Positions 23,608-31,358 of a DNA stretch of 33,699 nt are shown here, piece after piece. The notes under the pieces are model-generated. The model searched no databases and was not told the origin of the DNA. It saw only the letters and a program-made list of their open reading frames with translations. Origin of the DNA: Candidatus Binataceae bacterium. GTDB lineage: Bacteria; Desulfobacterota; Binatia; Binatales; Binataceae. Every line of letters starts with the position of its first letter. The first letter of the stretch is position 1. Position numbers and translations under genes: made by a program. The DNA lies in NCBI GenBank assembly GCA_030037595.1, contig JASHQJ010000489.1, forward strand, positions 1 to 33,699, in the 5' to 3' direction.

Positions 23608-23624
23608 CCGGCCCGCGCGGCCGG
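23608..23624. repeat. GC-rich hairpin between the two HTH genes
   Basis: CCGGCC-CGCGC-GGCCGG is a perfect 6-bp stem with a 5-base loop in the 228-base spacer between the HTH paralogues. On the plus strand a T4C6 run follows, but no U-run follows on the minus strand where the genes lie. It may be a weak terminator of the upstream HTH gene. Confidence 0.3.
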
Positions 23625-23724
23625 ATCCACTTTTCCCCCCTGAGCCGATCGAGGTGCCGTTCAGAACGCCGGACCTGGGACCCTGCAGAGTCAATACGCG
23701 GTCGCGAGCCAGACCGCTCGGCAT

Positions 23725-23970
23725 TCAGGAGGTAGCGGGCTTGTTCGTCATTCGTTTCTTTCGCCACTCTTCGATAGAGCGAAGATTGAAGCGCCAATCG
23801 CTGCCCAGTTTGAAACCGGGAATCTCCCCTTTCTGAAGCAGTCTGCGAATCGTCGCCTCGTGGCAATTGAGGTACGACGCTAGCTCGCTCATCGTAATGA
23901 TTTCCGCTCTCTGCGAAGGAGGTGGGGCATCGGACGTGGCTGTACCCTTACGACGACTGTTCGCAGGCAT
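23725..23970 (-). CDS. Second excisionase-type HTH protein (HTH_17), paralogue of 23251-23496
   Basis: An 81-aa protein. The N-terminal 25 residues are basic and Pro/Ser-rich (SRRKGTATSDAPPPSQRAE). The core ITMSELASYLNCHEATIRRL then LLQKGEIPGFKLGSDWRF and LRSIEEWRKKR follows the HTH_17 layout (helix, recognition helix, wing). It matches the neighbouring paralogue closely at YLxCH, TIxRLL, PGFKLG, RF and IExW. The difference in basic tails, N-terminal here and C-terminal there, suggests diverged partners or targets. The ATG at 23970 faces the AT-rich spacer with repeats, which may hold its own operators. Confidence 0.8.
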   Translation of the reverse strand: MPANSRRKGTATSDAPPPSQRAEIITMSELASYLNCHEATIRRLLQKGEIPGFKLGSDWRFNLRSIEEWRKKRMTNKPATS

Positions 23971-24309
23971 AAAAGCCCAAGAGGACTAAAGACTACTTAT
24001 GGAAGGAAATCATAACTATTAAGAAGTGGCAATAGGAACTATCGCTCAGCGTAGTGGATCACAGAATGGCACAAAACTGCCGTTTGAAGTCAAAAATGCT
24101 TGAATGGTTGTCTAATTACTAAGACGTGGTGACTTTCTATCATCGATTGCAGACTTCGCTTTAAACTTCATTACAAAAAAAGACCAACGAGCGTTCAGAT
24201 CGACGGCGCATCGCGCATTTGCCTTATATGATTCTTAATGTAAGAATTTGTTAAGAATGTTGCTTTAATTTTGCACGCGTCTTTCCTGCGTCTCTGCTGA
24301 AAATCTGAG
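23971..24309. promoter_or_regulatory. AT-rich divergent spacer with direct and inverted repeats
   Basis: This 339-base stretch is far more AT-rich than its surroundings and has no gene I can support. It contains a near-identical 13-mer, TATTAAGAAGTGG (24017-24029) and TACTAAGACGTGG (24117-24129; 11 of 13 match), exactly 100 bases apart. Near the plus-strand gene it holds the perfect inverted repeat ATTCTTA-ATG-TAAGAAT (24231-24247) and a further TAAGAAT (24252-24258) eleven bases after the second half, i.e. three half-sites about one helix turn apart. It is the divergent control region for the HTH gene (minus) and the CxxC gene (plus), and a plausible binding region for the HTH proteins. Confidence 0.5.
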
Positions 24310-24531
24310 ATGAATCGGCCAGCTACTGCCTCTCGCTCGAGCTCCAAACCGCCACAAGAAGTCATCAAGCGATGGCTGGCGGGTCAGCGATGCCGCCGAT
24401 GCGCCCAGCACGACACCGAGAAGATGGGCGGAGTGCTGCTTGTGCTCCGGAACGACGACGACGAGCTTGAAGTTTTACCCTTCTGTTACGAGTGCGCCTG
24501 GAAGGTCTTCAAACAGGGCGAGCAGCTCTAG
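24310..24531 (+). CDS. Small protein with two CxxC motifs, possible zinc ribbon
   Basis: A 73-aa protein, family unknown. The pairs CRRC (residues 28-31) and CYEC (59-62) are spaced 27 residues apart, with a short beta-like segment (GGVLLVLRNDDDELEVLPF) between, as in a treble-clef or zinc-ribbon knuckle. The N-terminus is basic and low-complexity. A second HTH-type or regulatory role is possible but not shown. It sits downstream of the AT-rich repeat region, divergent from the HTH paralogues, and stands alone on the plus strand before the L,D-transpeptidase gene. Confidence 0.55.
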   Translation: MNRPATASRSSSKPPQEVIKRWLAGQRCRRCAQHDTEKMGGVLLVLRNDDDELEVLPFCYECAWKVFKQGEQL

Positions 24532-24667
24532 TCCGCTAGTTTCGCATCGCGATCCGCCAAATCCGTTCAGAATTGACGCCGCCGGGCTGAGGTAAACTTC
24601 AGACTCGGCTATCGTGTCGACGCAACCGATGCCGAAGCAGAGCGCGGCGTATAATCTAAAGCTGGTT

Positions 24668-26500
24668 ATGACTGGTTCGAAGGCCTCCGATCGGCCATCA
24701 GGTTTAGTGCGGCGGCGGGCGCGTCGCTGGCTATACCTTTCCACACCGGTGATTCTTGTGTTGTGTATCCTCGCGCTTCGTTTGGAAACGCATGCCGCGG
24801 AATCTCCTGCTGCCTCCGCCCCTGTATCGACGCCGGCCTCGGCCGCCTCGACGACCCCGGCCGAGGCTCAACTTCTCGCCCTCATCGAATCGGGGAAGCT
24901 CGCCGACCTTCGATGGCCCGACTTCTCCGACTATCGCGATCGCGTGCGCGACTTTTACGCTGCGGGCGGAAACCATCTCGCCTGGACGTCGAATGGTTCT
25001 CCAATTCTGCAGGCGAATGCGTTAATCGCGCAGTTCAAGCAGGCTACCGGCGAAGGATTGAATCCAGAGGACTATGATGCGTCGCGATGGGACACGCGAG
25101 TTGCTGCCCTGCAGCCCATGCCCTCGCCGCCATCGAGCGACACCCTAGCGCGCTTCGACCTAGCGCTGACGGTCTCCGCGATGCGCTTTCTGTCGGACCT
25201 GCACAGCGGCCGCCCGACGAGCGAGCGTGCCAAGATCGCATTCAAACCGATGCCCGGCAAGTTCGACGTGGCCGCGGTGTTGCGCAACCGGGTTTTGCCG
25301 GCCGCAAACATGCAGAGCGTGATCGATTCGGTACAACCGCAGTACGCCGGCTATGCGCGCGCAAAGGATGCTCTCGCGATGTATCTCAAAATTGCGGCCG
25401 AGGGTGACACGAAGCCGCTGCCGATTCCGCCCGCGTCGATTCATCCGGGTTCCAAGTATCCCGCCGCGATGGATCTGGCGGCACGGCTCAGCCAGCTTGG
25501 CGACCTGCCGCCCAACACTGACCTGTCAGCGATCAAGGGCGTGTATGGCGGCCCGCTCGTCGAGGGCGTGAAACACTTCCAGAAGCGTCACGGCCTCGAG
25601 CAGGACGGCGTGCTCGGCAAAGGTACCGTGACCGAGCTGAATCGCCCGCTGAGCTACCGCGTGCGGCAATTGCAGTACGCGCTCGAGCGCTACCGGTGGA
25701 TTCCCTCAAGCTTCCCGCAGCCCCCGATCGTGGTCAATCTGCCGGAGTTCAGGTTGCGCACGATGCGCCGGCAGCCGGCTCCGTTCATCAGCATGAAAGT
25801 CGTTGTCGGCAAGGCCTTCGGGCGGCAGACGCCGGTCTTCGCCGACTACATGCGGTACGTCATTTTTCATCCGTATTGGAACGTGCCGTTTTCGATTCAA
25901 CGTGCCGAGATGATTCCCAAGATAGCTCGTAATCCCGACTACCTGGCGGAAAACGACTTCGAGGTCGTCGATTCCAGCGGCAACTTCGTTACCGACGGCG
26001 CCATCACGGACGGCGTCCTGCGCGGGCTGCGCTCGGGCGCATACGCGATCAGGCAGAAGCCCGGCAAGAAGAACGCGCTCGGCCCGGTCAAGTTCATATT
26101 TCCCAACGACTACAACGTCTATCTGCACGGTACGCCCGCGATGAGCCTGTTCGCCAAGGCGCGCCGCGATTTCAGCCACGGATGCATCCGCGTCGAGAAC
26201 CCCGCCGAGCTTGCGACCTGGGTGCTGCGTAACAATCCCGGTTGGGATGCCGCGCGCGTCAACGCCACGATTGCGGGCACCGATACCTTGCAGGTCAATC
26301 TTCCGCAGCCAATTCCGGTGCTGATCATCTATAACACGGCCGTAGTCGAACCCGACGGCGAAGTGCATTTCTTCAATGACATCTACGGCTATGACAAGAC
26401 GCTGCGCGATTCTCTCGCGGCAGGCTACGGACCGAATCCCGCGCAACCTGCTGCGACAGCCGCCGCGGCCAGGCAGTCAATGCCAATGGTCAGTCGCTGA
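24668..26500 (+). CDS. L,D-transpeptidase, YcbB/ErfK-type
   Basis: A periplasmic peptidoglycan cross-linking enzyme of about 610 residues (628 aa if the GTG at 24614 is used; positions below follow that). The signal anchor is at about 39-58, the helical scaffold about 85-300, and a peptidoglycan-binding-like segment about 300-345 (GVKHFQKRHGLEQDGVLGKG). The YkuD catalytic domain occupies about 370-550, with HGTP (H505) and the active site RRDFSHGCIRVENP, C524, matching the HxxS/SHGC(I)R pattern. It forms 3-3 cross-links. ATG 24668 is preferred: TATAAT lies at 24650-24655, only 12 bases upstream. ATG 24629 and GTG 24614 are alternatives; none has a strong ribosome site. It converges on the hydrolase gene, with a hairpin over both stops. 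Confidence 0.9.
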   Translation: MTGSKASDRPSGLVRRRARRWLYLSTPVILVLCILALRLETHAAESPAASAPVSTPASAASTTPAEAQLLALIESGKLADLRWPDFSDYRDRVRDFYAAGGNHLAWTSNGSPILQANALIAQFKQATGEGLNPEDYDASRWDTRVAALQPMPSPPSSDTLARFDLALTVSAMRFLSDLHSGRPTSERAKIAFKPMPGKFDVAAVLRNRVLPAANMQSVIDSVQPQYAGYARAKDALAMYLKIAAEGDTKPLPIPPASIHPGSKYPAAMDLAARLSQLGDLPPNTDLSAIKGVYGGPLVEGVKHFQKRHGLEQDGVLGKGTVTELNRPLSYRVRQLQYALERYRWIPSSFPQPPIVVNLPEFRLRTMRRQPAPFISMKVVVGKAFGRQTPVFADYMRYVIFHPYWNVPFSIQRAEMIPKIARNPDYLAENDFEVVDSSGNFVTDGAITDGVLRGLRSGAYAIRQKPGKKNALGPVKFIFPNDYNVYLHGTPAMSLFAKARRDFSHGCIRVENPAELATWVLRNNPGWDAARVNATIAGTDTLQVNLPQPIPVLIIYNTAVVEPDGEVHFFNDIYGYDKTLRDSLAAGYGPNPAQPAATAAAARQSMPMVSR

Positions 26501-26520
26501 TACGCTGACTACTGACCATT
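26485..26520. terminator. Bidirectional hairpin over the ends of two convergent genes
   Basis: A perfect 10-bp stem (AATGGTCAGT at 26485-26494 and ACTGACCATT at 26511-26520) flanks a 16-base loop. The L,D-transpeptidase stop (TGA at 26498-26500) is in the loop and the hydrolase stop (26509-26511) is at the edge of the right arm. The right side continues TTTGAAATAAA. It is a good candidate for shared termination or for limiting read-through into the antisense strand. Confidence 0.65.
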
Positions 26521-27366
26521 TGAAATAAACTCGCGAATCACGTTGAAGAAGCGTTCGGGCGCGTCGGCAGCGATACCATGTCCCGCGTTGGCGAAGCGTT
26601 CGTAGCGCGCGAGCCCGGGCGGCATCGCGGCGACAATTTGGTCGGAATAGAAGGGTGGTGTGATCGGATCGTCCTCGCCGACCAGCACCAGCGTCGGACA
26701 TTTAATGCGCTTAAGCTCCGCGACAAAGTCGAAGGTATAGTCCTCGGTCTCGCGAAAATGACGCAACACGTCGGTCTTCCAGTCCTGCCTGATGTCGCGA
26801 TTGGGATCGTACGGCACGCGTGTGTAGAGCGGACGGCATAGCCGCGCGTAATCGCGCAGCGCGTCAGCATCGATGGAGTTGCCGGTCAGATATTTTCGAG
26901 CCGCCGCTCCCGCCGCGGGACCGCCGAGGCGCTCGAAGACTTCGATCTCGCGGTCCGGCTCGGGTGGACCCGCGCGCGTCGAGCATAGAATCAGTTTCGC
27001 GGGATGGTCCGGATAGCGGGTCGCGTACGCGAGCGCAACGAAGCCGCCGAACGAAAGCCCGAGCACGATCGGCCGTTCGATGCCGACCGTATCGCAGAAG
27101 AGCTTCACATCGTCGGCCCACTGCGCGAGGTTCCACCGCTCGGGCGTGCTTCGGTGGCTGCGGCCTTGGCCGCGGTGGTCGAGGTAGATCACCTGCGCGA
27201 CGTCGGTGAGCGCCGAGTAGGCGGGCTTGAATGACGAGTGATCGCCGCCGGGTCCGCCGTGAAGCAGCAGAAGCGTCGGCACCTCGCGCATCGCGGGACC
27301 CTGTGGCCGAAGCTTCGGACCCTCGACGTCGAAGAAGAGCTGAACGTCGCCCACCTTTGCGCGCAC
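26509..27366 (-). CDS. Alpha/beta hydrolase (proline iminopeptidase-like)
   Basis: A 285-aa serine hydrolase. The oxyanion motif HGGPGGDHSSF begins at residue 36, followed by LDHRGQGRS, the nucleophile elbow GLSFGG with S105, the acid D233 (VGEDDPITPP) and the catalytic H263 (FANAGHGI). HGGPG with DHRGQGRS is the pattern of prolyl aminopeptidase and related esterases; the specificity is not certain. The start is a GTG at 27366 with no strong ribosome site. There is no signal peptide, so it is cytoplasmic. It is divergent from the DUF748 gene across 141 bases and convergent with the L,D-transpeptidase gene. Confidence 0.88.
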   Translation of the reverse strand: MRAKVGDVQLFFDVEGPKLRPQGPAMREVPTLLLLHGGPGGDHSSFKPAYSALTDVAQVIYLDHRGQGRSHRSTPERWNLAQWADDVKLFCDTVGIERPIVLGLSFGGFVALAYATRYPDHPAKLILCSTRAGPPEPDREIEVFERLGGPAAGAAARKYLTGNSIDADALRDYARLCRPLYTRVPYDPNRDIRQDWKTDVLRHFRETEDYTFDFVAELKRIKCPTLVLVGEDDPITPPFYSDQIVAAMPPGLARYERFANAGHGIAADAPERFFNVIREFISNGQ

Positions 27367-27507
27367 GCCGTCAACTTACGTGAAAATTTGACCTTCGGAC
27401 AACTGCAGCACCTTTGCGGCCGAGTTCGTTTCGTCAAGATAGATCGGAATGCTATATCGGATGGCGAAAATGCAGCGGCGGTTTAGCGCGGACGCGAAGC
27501 GGCACCT

Positions 27508-30500
27508 ATGAGCGATGTCCCCATGCTGGGCGCAGAGCGTGCTCGATCGGTCATCGATCGTGCGGCGGCGATCGGAACTTCGCGCCGAACCCGCAAAATC
27601 GCCATCATCGTAATCGCGATTATCCTGGTCCTCGGGATTTCGACCTTCTTCGCCGTCCCCGCGGTGCTGCGGAACGTCCTGACCGGCCGCGTCGCTACGA
27701 CGATCCATCGCCCGGTCACAGTCGGCGATATCTATTTCAATCTCTACACGCTTCGTCTCAGGATCGATCGCCTCCACGTCGGCAATCGCACGGGCAGCGA
27801 TCCATTCGTCGATCTCGGGAGCCTCAACGTTCGAGTCTCGTGGTCCTCGCTGTTACACCTGGCGCCGATCGTGAAAGAGCTGACGGTAGAGAGTCCGTCG
27901 ATTCACCTCGTGCGCGAGTCCGACGGAACGTTCAATTTCTCGGACCTGATGCAGAGTTCGGCGCCTCCGCCACCGCCCGCAGCGAAGCCAGGCGAGCCCC
28001 TCAGGTTCGCGGTCTCGAACATCCTGGTCGATCAAGGTGACGTCGAGCTCGACGACAAAGTCACGGAACAGAAGCATTCGATCGAGCGCATCCGGCTCGG
28101 CATTCCATTTATCGCCAATTTTAAAGCCGACCTCGACGTCGTCGTCCAGCCGCTTCTCCAGATGCTGGTCGATGGCCGCCCGGTCCTGATTCTGGGCGAG
28201 ACCAAACCGTTCGGCTCGACGCTCGATTCGGTTATCGATCTTCGGCTGCACGCGTTCGAGCTGCCGGCCTACATGGCGTATGCGCCGAAGACGATCAAGG
28301 CGAAGATGGCGTCGGGAGCACTCTCGATGGACGTGCTGGTGCACTTCGTCCGCGCCGATAAGGGACCCGTCATCCGCGTGAACGGCGCTGTCGCGCTCGA
28401 TCAACTCGATGTTCGGGATGCCACTGACGCGCCGGTGCTCGGCCTCGATCACTTCGAGGTTCGGATGAACGACGTCGAGCCGCTTGCGCGCGTCGCTTAC
28501 CTGGATTCGATACGAATCGACAACCTCAAGGCCAATCTCGTTCGCAATCACGACGGCACGACGAATCTCGCCGGACTGATGGCAAGCCCACCGCCCTCGG
28601 CACCGACTCCGGCTGTGGTTCCGACTCCTGCCGCCGCGGCCCCGCCAATGGCGGCTTCGACGATCGCAGCGCCGCCAATCGCGGTGGCCGCGCCGCCGAT
28701 TACGCCGGCCTCGTCTCCGCAGGCGACACCGGCAGCCAAGGCGCAGCAGTTCGACGCGGCTATCAATTCCTTCGAGATGGTCGGCAGCTCTGTGACCGTA
28801 ACCGATTTGAGCGCGGCCAAGCCTTCGGTGCTCGAGCTCGACGCGATTCACACCTCGATCAACAACCTGCGCACCCAAGGCCAGATTCCCGCCACGTTCG
28901 AAGTCGCGGCGACGCTTCGCACTGGCGGCACGCTCGATGTAAAGGGAGCGGTGGATGTTCCGAAGCAGAGCGTGACCACAAACATCTCAGCCGAGAAAAT
29001 CGACCTGCACGGCCTGCAAAACTTCGCGCAGTCGGTGCTGGCGGGTTCGCTCGATTCAGGAAAGTTGACGGCGCATGTGACAGTCCAGGCCGGACCGAGC
29101 GGCGGACAGGTCAACGTTCATGCGGCTCCCGCTGACGTGGCGCTCGACAACTTCGCGGTGAGCGGGCCGCGCGACAAAGAGCCTCCGCTCGCGTGGTCGC
29201 ATTTCGGCATCACGCTCGACCAGTTCGATTTGGGACAGCATCTGATCGCCGTTAAGCAGGTCAGCGGCGACGGAATCAAAGTTTTCGTGCAGCGCGAGCG
29301 CAACGGTCGGCTGAGCCTCCTGTCGCTTATGCGCCAATCCGAAGCGCCGCCGCGCCCGGCTCGCGCGCACGAACGAAGAAGGCGCGCGCCGCGCCGGCGT
29401 CGTCACGAAGCTGCACCTACCGTCGCGCAGCCGAGCGCTCCGCAGTGGCAATACACGGTTGAGTCGGTCGCGATCGAAAAGACCGATGCGCGTGTTGAGG
29501 ATCGCTCGCAGGGAACGCTGGTCCGGCTCGCGGTTTCACCGCTCAATATCAACTTGAAGAATATCTCGAGCGATTTCGCGAAACCGATCAACATCGCGGT
29601 CGATGGCACTCTGAATCGCCGCGGCACCTTCAAGATTGACGGCGATGCTGCGATCGATCCCCTGAAGGCAAATCTGAACATCGAAACGAACCGCCTCGAC
29701 ATTTCAGCCGCGGGCGCTTATGCGAGCAGCAAGCTCAACGCCGTCATACGCCGCGTAGCGCTCACGACGAAGAGCAAGGTCGCGGTGACCAAAGACGGCC
29801 AGGACATGAAGATCAGGTACGGCGGCGACGTGACGGTCGGCGATCTTTACGTGCTCGACAAGCTGACCGGTGACGAATTCCTGAAATGGGAGGCGCTGAG
29901 CCTCCGCCGCATCGAGGCCGATCTCGGCAGTGGACCGCCCAAGGTCCACGTCGGCGGAATCGCGCTCGACAATTTCTACGCGCGCATCATCCTGAACAGC
30001 AACGGCAAGCTGAACCTGAGCGACATCATGGCGAATCCGCAGCAGGCGCCGAAGTCGCTGACACGAGCCGAGGGCCAGCCCGGCACGACTCCCGTCGCGC
30101 CGGCGCCGACGCCGCAGGCTTCGCCGTCACCGGCGGCGGCCGCTCCGACTCCTGAAGCGCATCCGATCGAGGCGGATATCCTGGTCAGCGGTATCACGTT
30201 CGAAAAAGGCAAAGTCGATTACACCGACGATTTCATCAAGCCGAACTATTCCGCTGATCTGAGCGATATCGGAGGAAAGGTCGGCGCGTTCGGCACCAAG
30301 ACAACCGAACCCGCCGACGTCGAACTGCAGGGGCAGGTCAACGGCAGCTCGCCCCTCAATATCAGCGGATCGATCAACCCGCTCGCGCCGCTGGCCTCGG
30401 TTGATATCAAGGCCAAGGCCGACGCGATCGAACTGACCGGCCTCACACCGTACACGACGAAGTACACCGGCTATCCAATCGAGAAAGGCACGCTGACCGT

Positions 30501-31350
30501 TGACGTTCACTACATACTCAACCAGGGCCAGCTCAAGGCCGAGAATCACATCCTGCTCGATCAGTTGACGTTCGGCGATCGCGTGCAGAATTCTACTGCG
30601 CGCAACCTGCCGATTCGGCTCGCGGTCGCGATCCTGAAAGATTCCAAGGGCCAGATAAATCTCGACGTGCCGGTGTCGGGGTCGCTCTCCGATCCGCAAT
30701 TCTCAATCGGCGGCGTGATCTGGAGCGCGCTCGAAAACATCCTCGTGAAGGCGGTGACCTCGCCGTTCTCCTTGCTCGCGTCGGCTGTGGGAGCGGTCGG
30801 CGGCAAGAACGCAGATCTGTCGTACGTGGCCTTCGATGCGGGACGGTCGAAGCTCACTCCGGACGCGCAAAATCAGTTGACCGCGATCGCGAACGCTCTG
30901 CAGCAGCGCCAGTCGCTCAGCGTGAACATCTCGGGCCGCGTCGATCCAAAGTTGGATCGTCCCGGGCTTCAGGTGGCGATGGTCGATGACGCGATCGAGG
31001 CGCAGGCCGACAAGAGCCGCCATGGCCGGAGCGAGAACCAAGCTTTGACTCCGGCTGAGCGCGACAAATACCTGAAGCGCGCCTATTCGGCCGCTGACTT
31101 CCCCAAACCGCGCAACGCGATCGGACTCGAGAAATCATTGCCCCCCGACGAGATGCAGAAGCTGATGGTAACCAACACCAAGGTCACCGATGCCGACCTG
31201 CAGCATCTTGCCGACGCACGGGCCAACGCCGTGCGCGAATTTCTCAGCACCAAGGTGCCGCCGGCGCGCCTCTTTATCCTCGCGCCCAAGCTCAACGCTG
31301 ACGACGTCAAGCAGGGAACGACCACGCGCGCCGATCTCTCGCTCCAGTAG
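27508..31350 (+). CDS. DUF748 / AsmA-like envelope protein, 1280 aa
   Basis: A large inner-membrane-anchored periplasmic protein of the AsmA/TamB/DUF748 group. The anchor is at about residues 29-50 (KIAIIVIAIILVLGISTFFA). Then come repeated DUF748 modules rich in beta strands with recurring phrases such as GTFNFSDL, GTTNLAGLM and GKLNLSDIM. The modules are separated by linkers: Pro/Ala-rich at about 360-412, Arg-rich at about 614-634 (RRRRAPRRRRH) and Pro-rich at about 854-886. The C-terminus (VAFDAGRSKLTPDAQNQLTA and then ISGRVDPKLDRPGL) matches the usual DUF748 end, which resembles an OmpA-like domain. Relatives help move lipids between membranes. ATG 27508; it ends 8 bases from the convergent M20 peptidase. 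Confidence 0.88.
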   Translation: MSDVPMLGAERARSVIDRAAAIGTSRRTRKIAIIVIAIILVLGISTFFAVPAVLRNVLTGRVATTIHRPVTVGDIYFNLYTLRLRIDRLHVGNRTGSDPFVDLGSLNVRVSWSSLLHLAPIVKELTVESPSIHLVRESDGTFNFSDLMQSSAPPPPPAAKPGEPLRFAVSNILVDQGDVELDDKVTEQKHSIERIRLGIPFIANFKADLDVVVQPLLQMLVDGRPVLILGETKPFGSTLDSVIDLRLHAFELPAYMAYAPKTIKAKMASGALSMDVLVHFVRADKGPVIRVNGAVALDQLDVRDATDAPVLGLDHFEVRMNDVEPLARVAYLDSIRIDNLKANLVRNHDGTTNLAGLMASPPPSAPTPAVVPTPAAAAPPMAASTIAAPPIAVAAPPITPASSPQATPAAKAQQFDAAINSFEMVGSSVTVTDLSAAKPSVLELDAIHTSINNLRTQGQIPATFEVAATLRTGGTLDVKGAVDVPKQSVTTNISAEKIDLHGLQNFAQSVLAGSLDSGKLTAHVTVQAGPSGGQVNVHAAPADVALDNFAVSGPRDKEPPLAWSHFGITLDQFDLGQHLIAVKQVSGDGIKVFVQRERNGRLSLLSLMRQSEAPPRPARAHERRRRAPRRRRHEAAPTVAQPSAPQWQYTVESVAIEKTDARVEDRSQGTLVRLAVSPLNINLKNISSDFAKPINIAVDGTLNRRGTFKIDGDAAIDPLKANLNIETNRLDISAAGAYASSKLNAVIRRVALTTKSKVAVTKDGQDMKIRYGGDVTVGDLYVLDKLTGDEFLKWEALSLRRIEADLGSGPPKVHVGGIALDNFYARIILNSNGKLNLSDIMANPQQAPKSLTRAEGQPGTTPVAPAPTPQASPSPAAAAPTPEAHPIEADILVSGITFEKGKVDYTDDFIKPNYSADLSDIGGKVGAFGTKTTEPADVELQGQVNGSSPLNISGSINPLAPLASVDIKAKADAIELTGLTPYTTKYTGYPIEKGTLTVDVHYILNQGQLKAENHILLDQLTFGDRVQNSTARNLPIRLAVAILKDSKGQINLDVPVSGSLSDPQFSIGGVIWSALENILVKAVTSPFSLLASAVGAVGGKNADLSYVAFDAGRSKLTPDAQNQLTAIANALQQRQSLSVNISGRVDPKLDRPGLQVAMVDDAIEAQADKSRHGRSENQALTPAERDKYLKRAYSAADFPKPRNAIGLEKSLPPDEMQKLMVTNTKVTDADLQHLADARANAVREFLSTKVPPARLFILAPKLNADDVKQGTTTRADLSLQ

Positions 31351-31358
31351 CGCGCGGA

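Noticed and set aside
23251-23970. Integrated element with excisionases
   Set aside because: No integrase, attachment-site repeats or tRNA are visible; the HTH_17 fold is also common in ordinary regulators.
24067-24080. TGGCAC...CTGC resembling a sigma-54 promoter
   Set aside because: The GG and GC dinucleotides are nine bases apart instead of ten, which sigma-54 does not tolerate.
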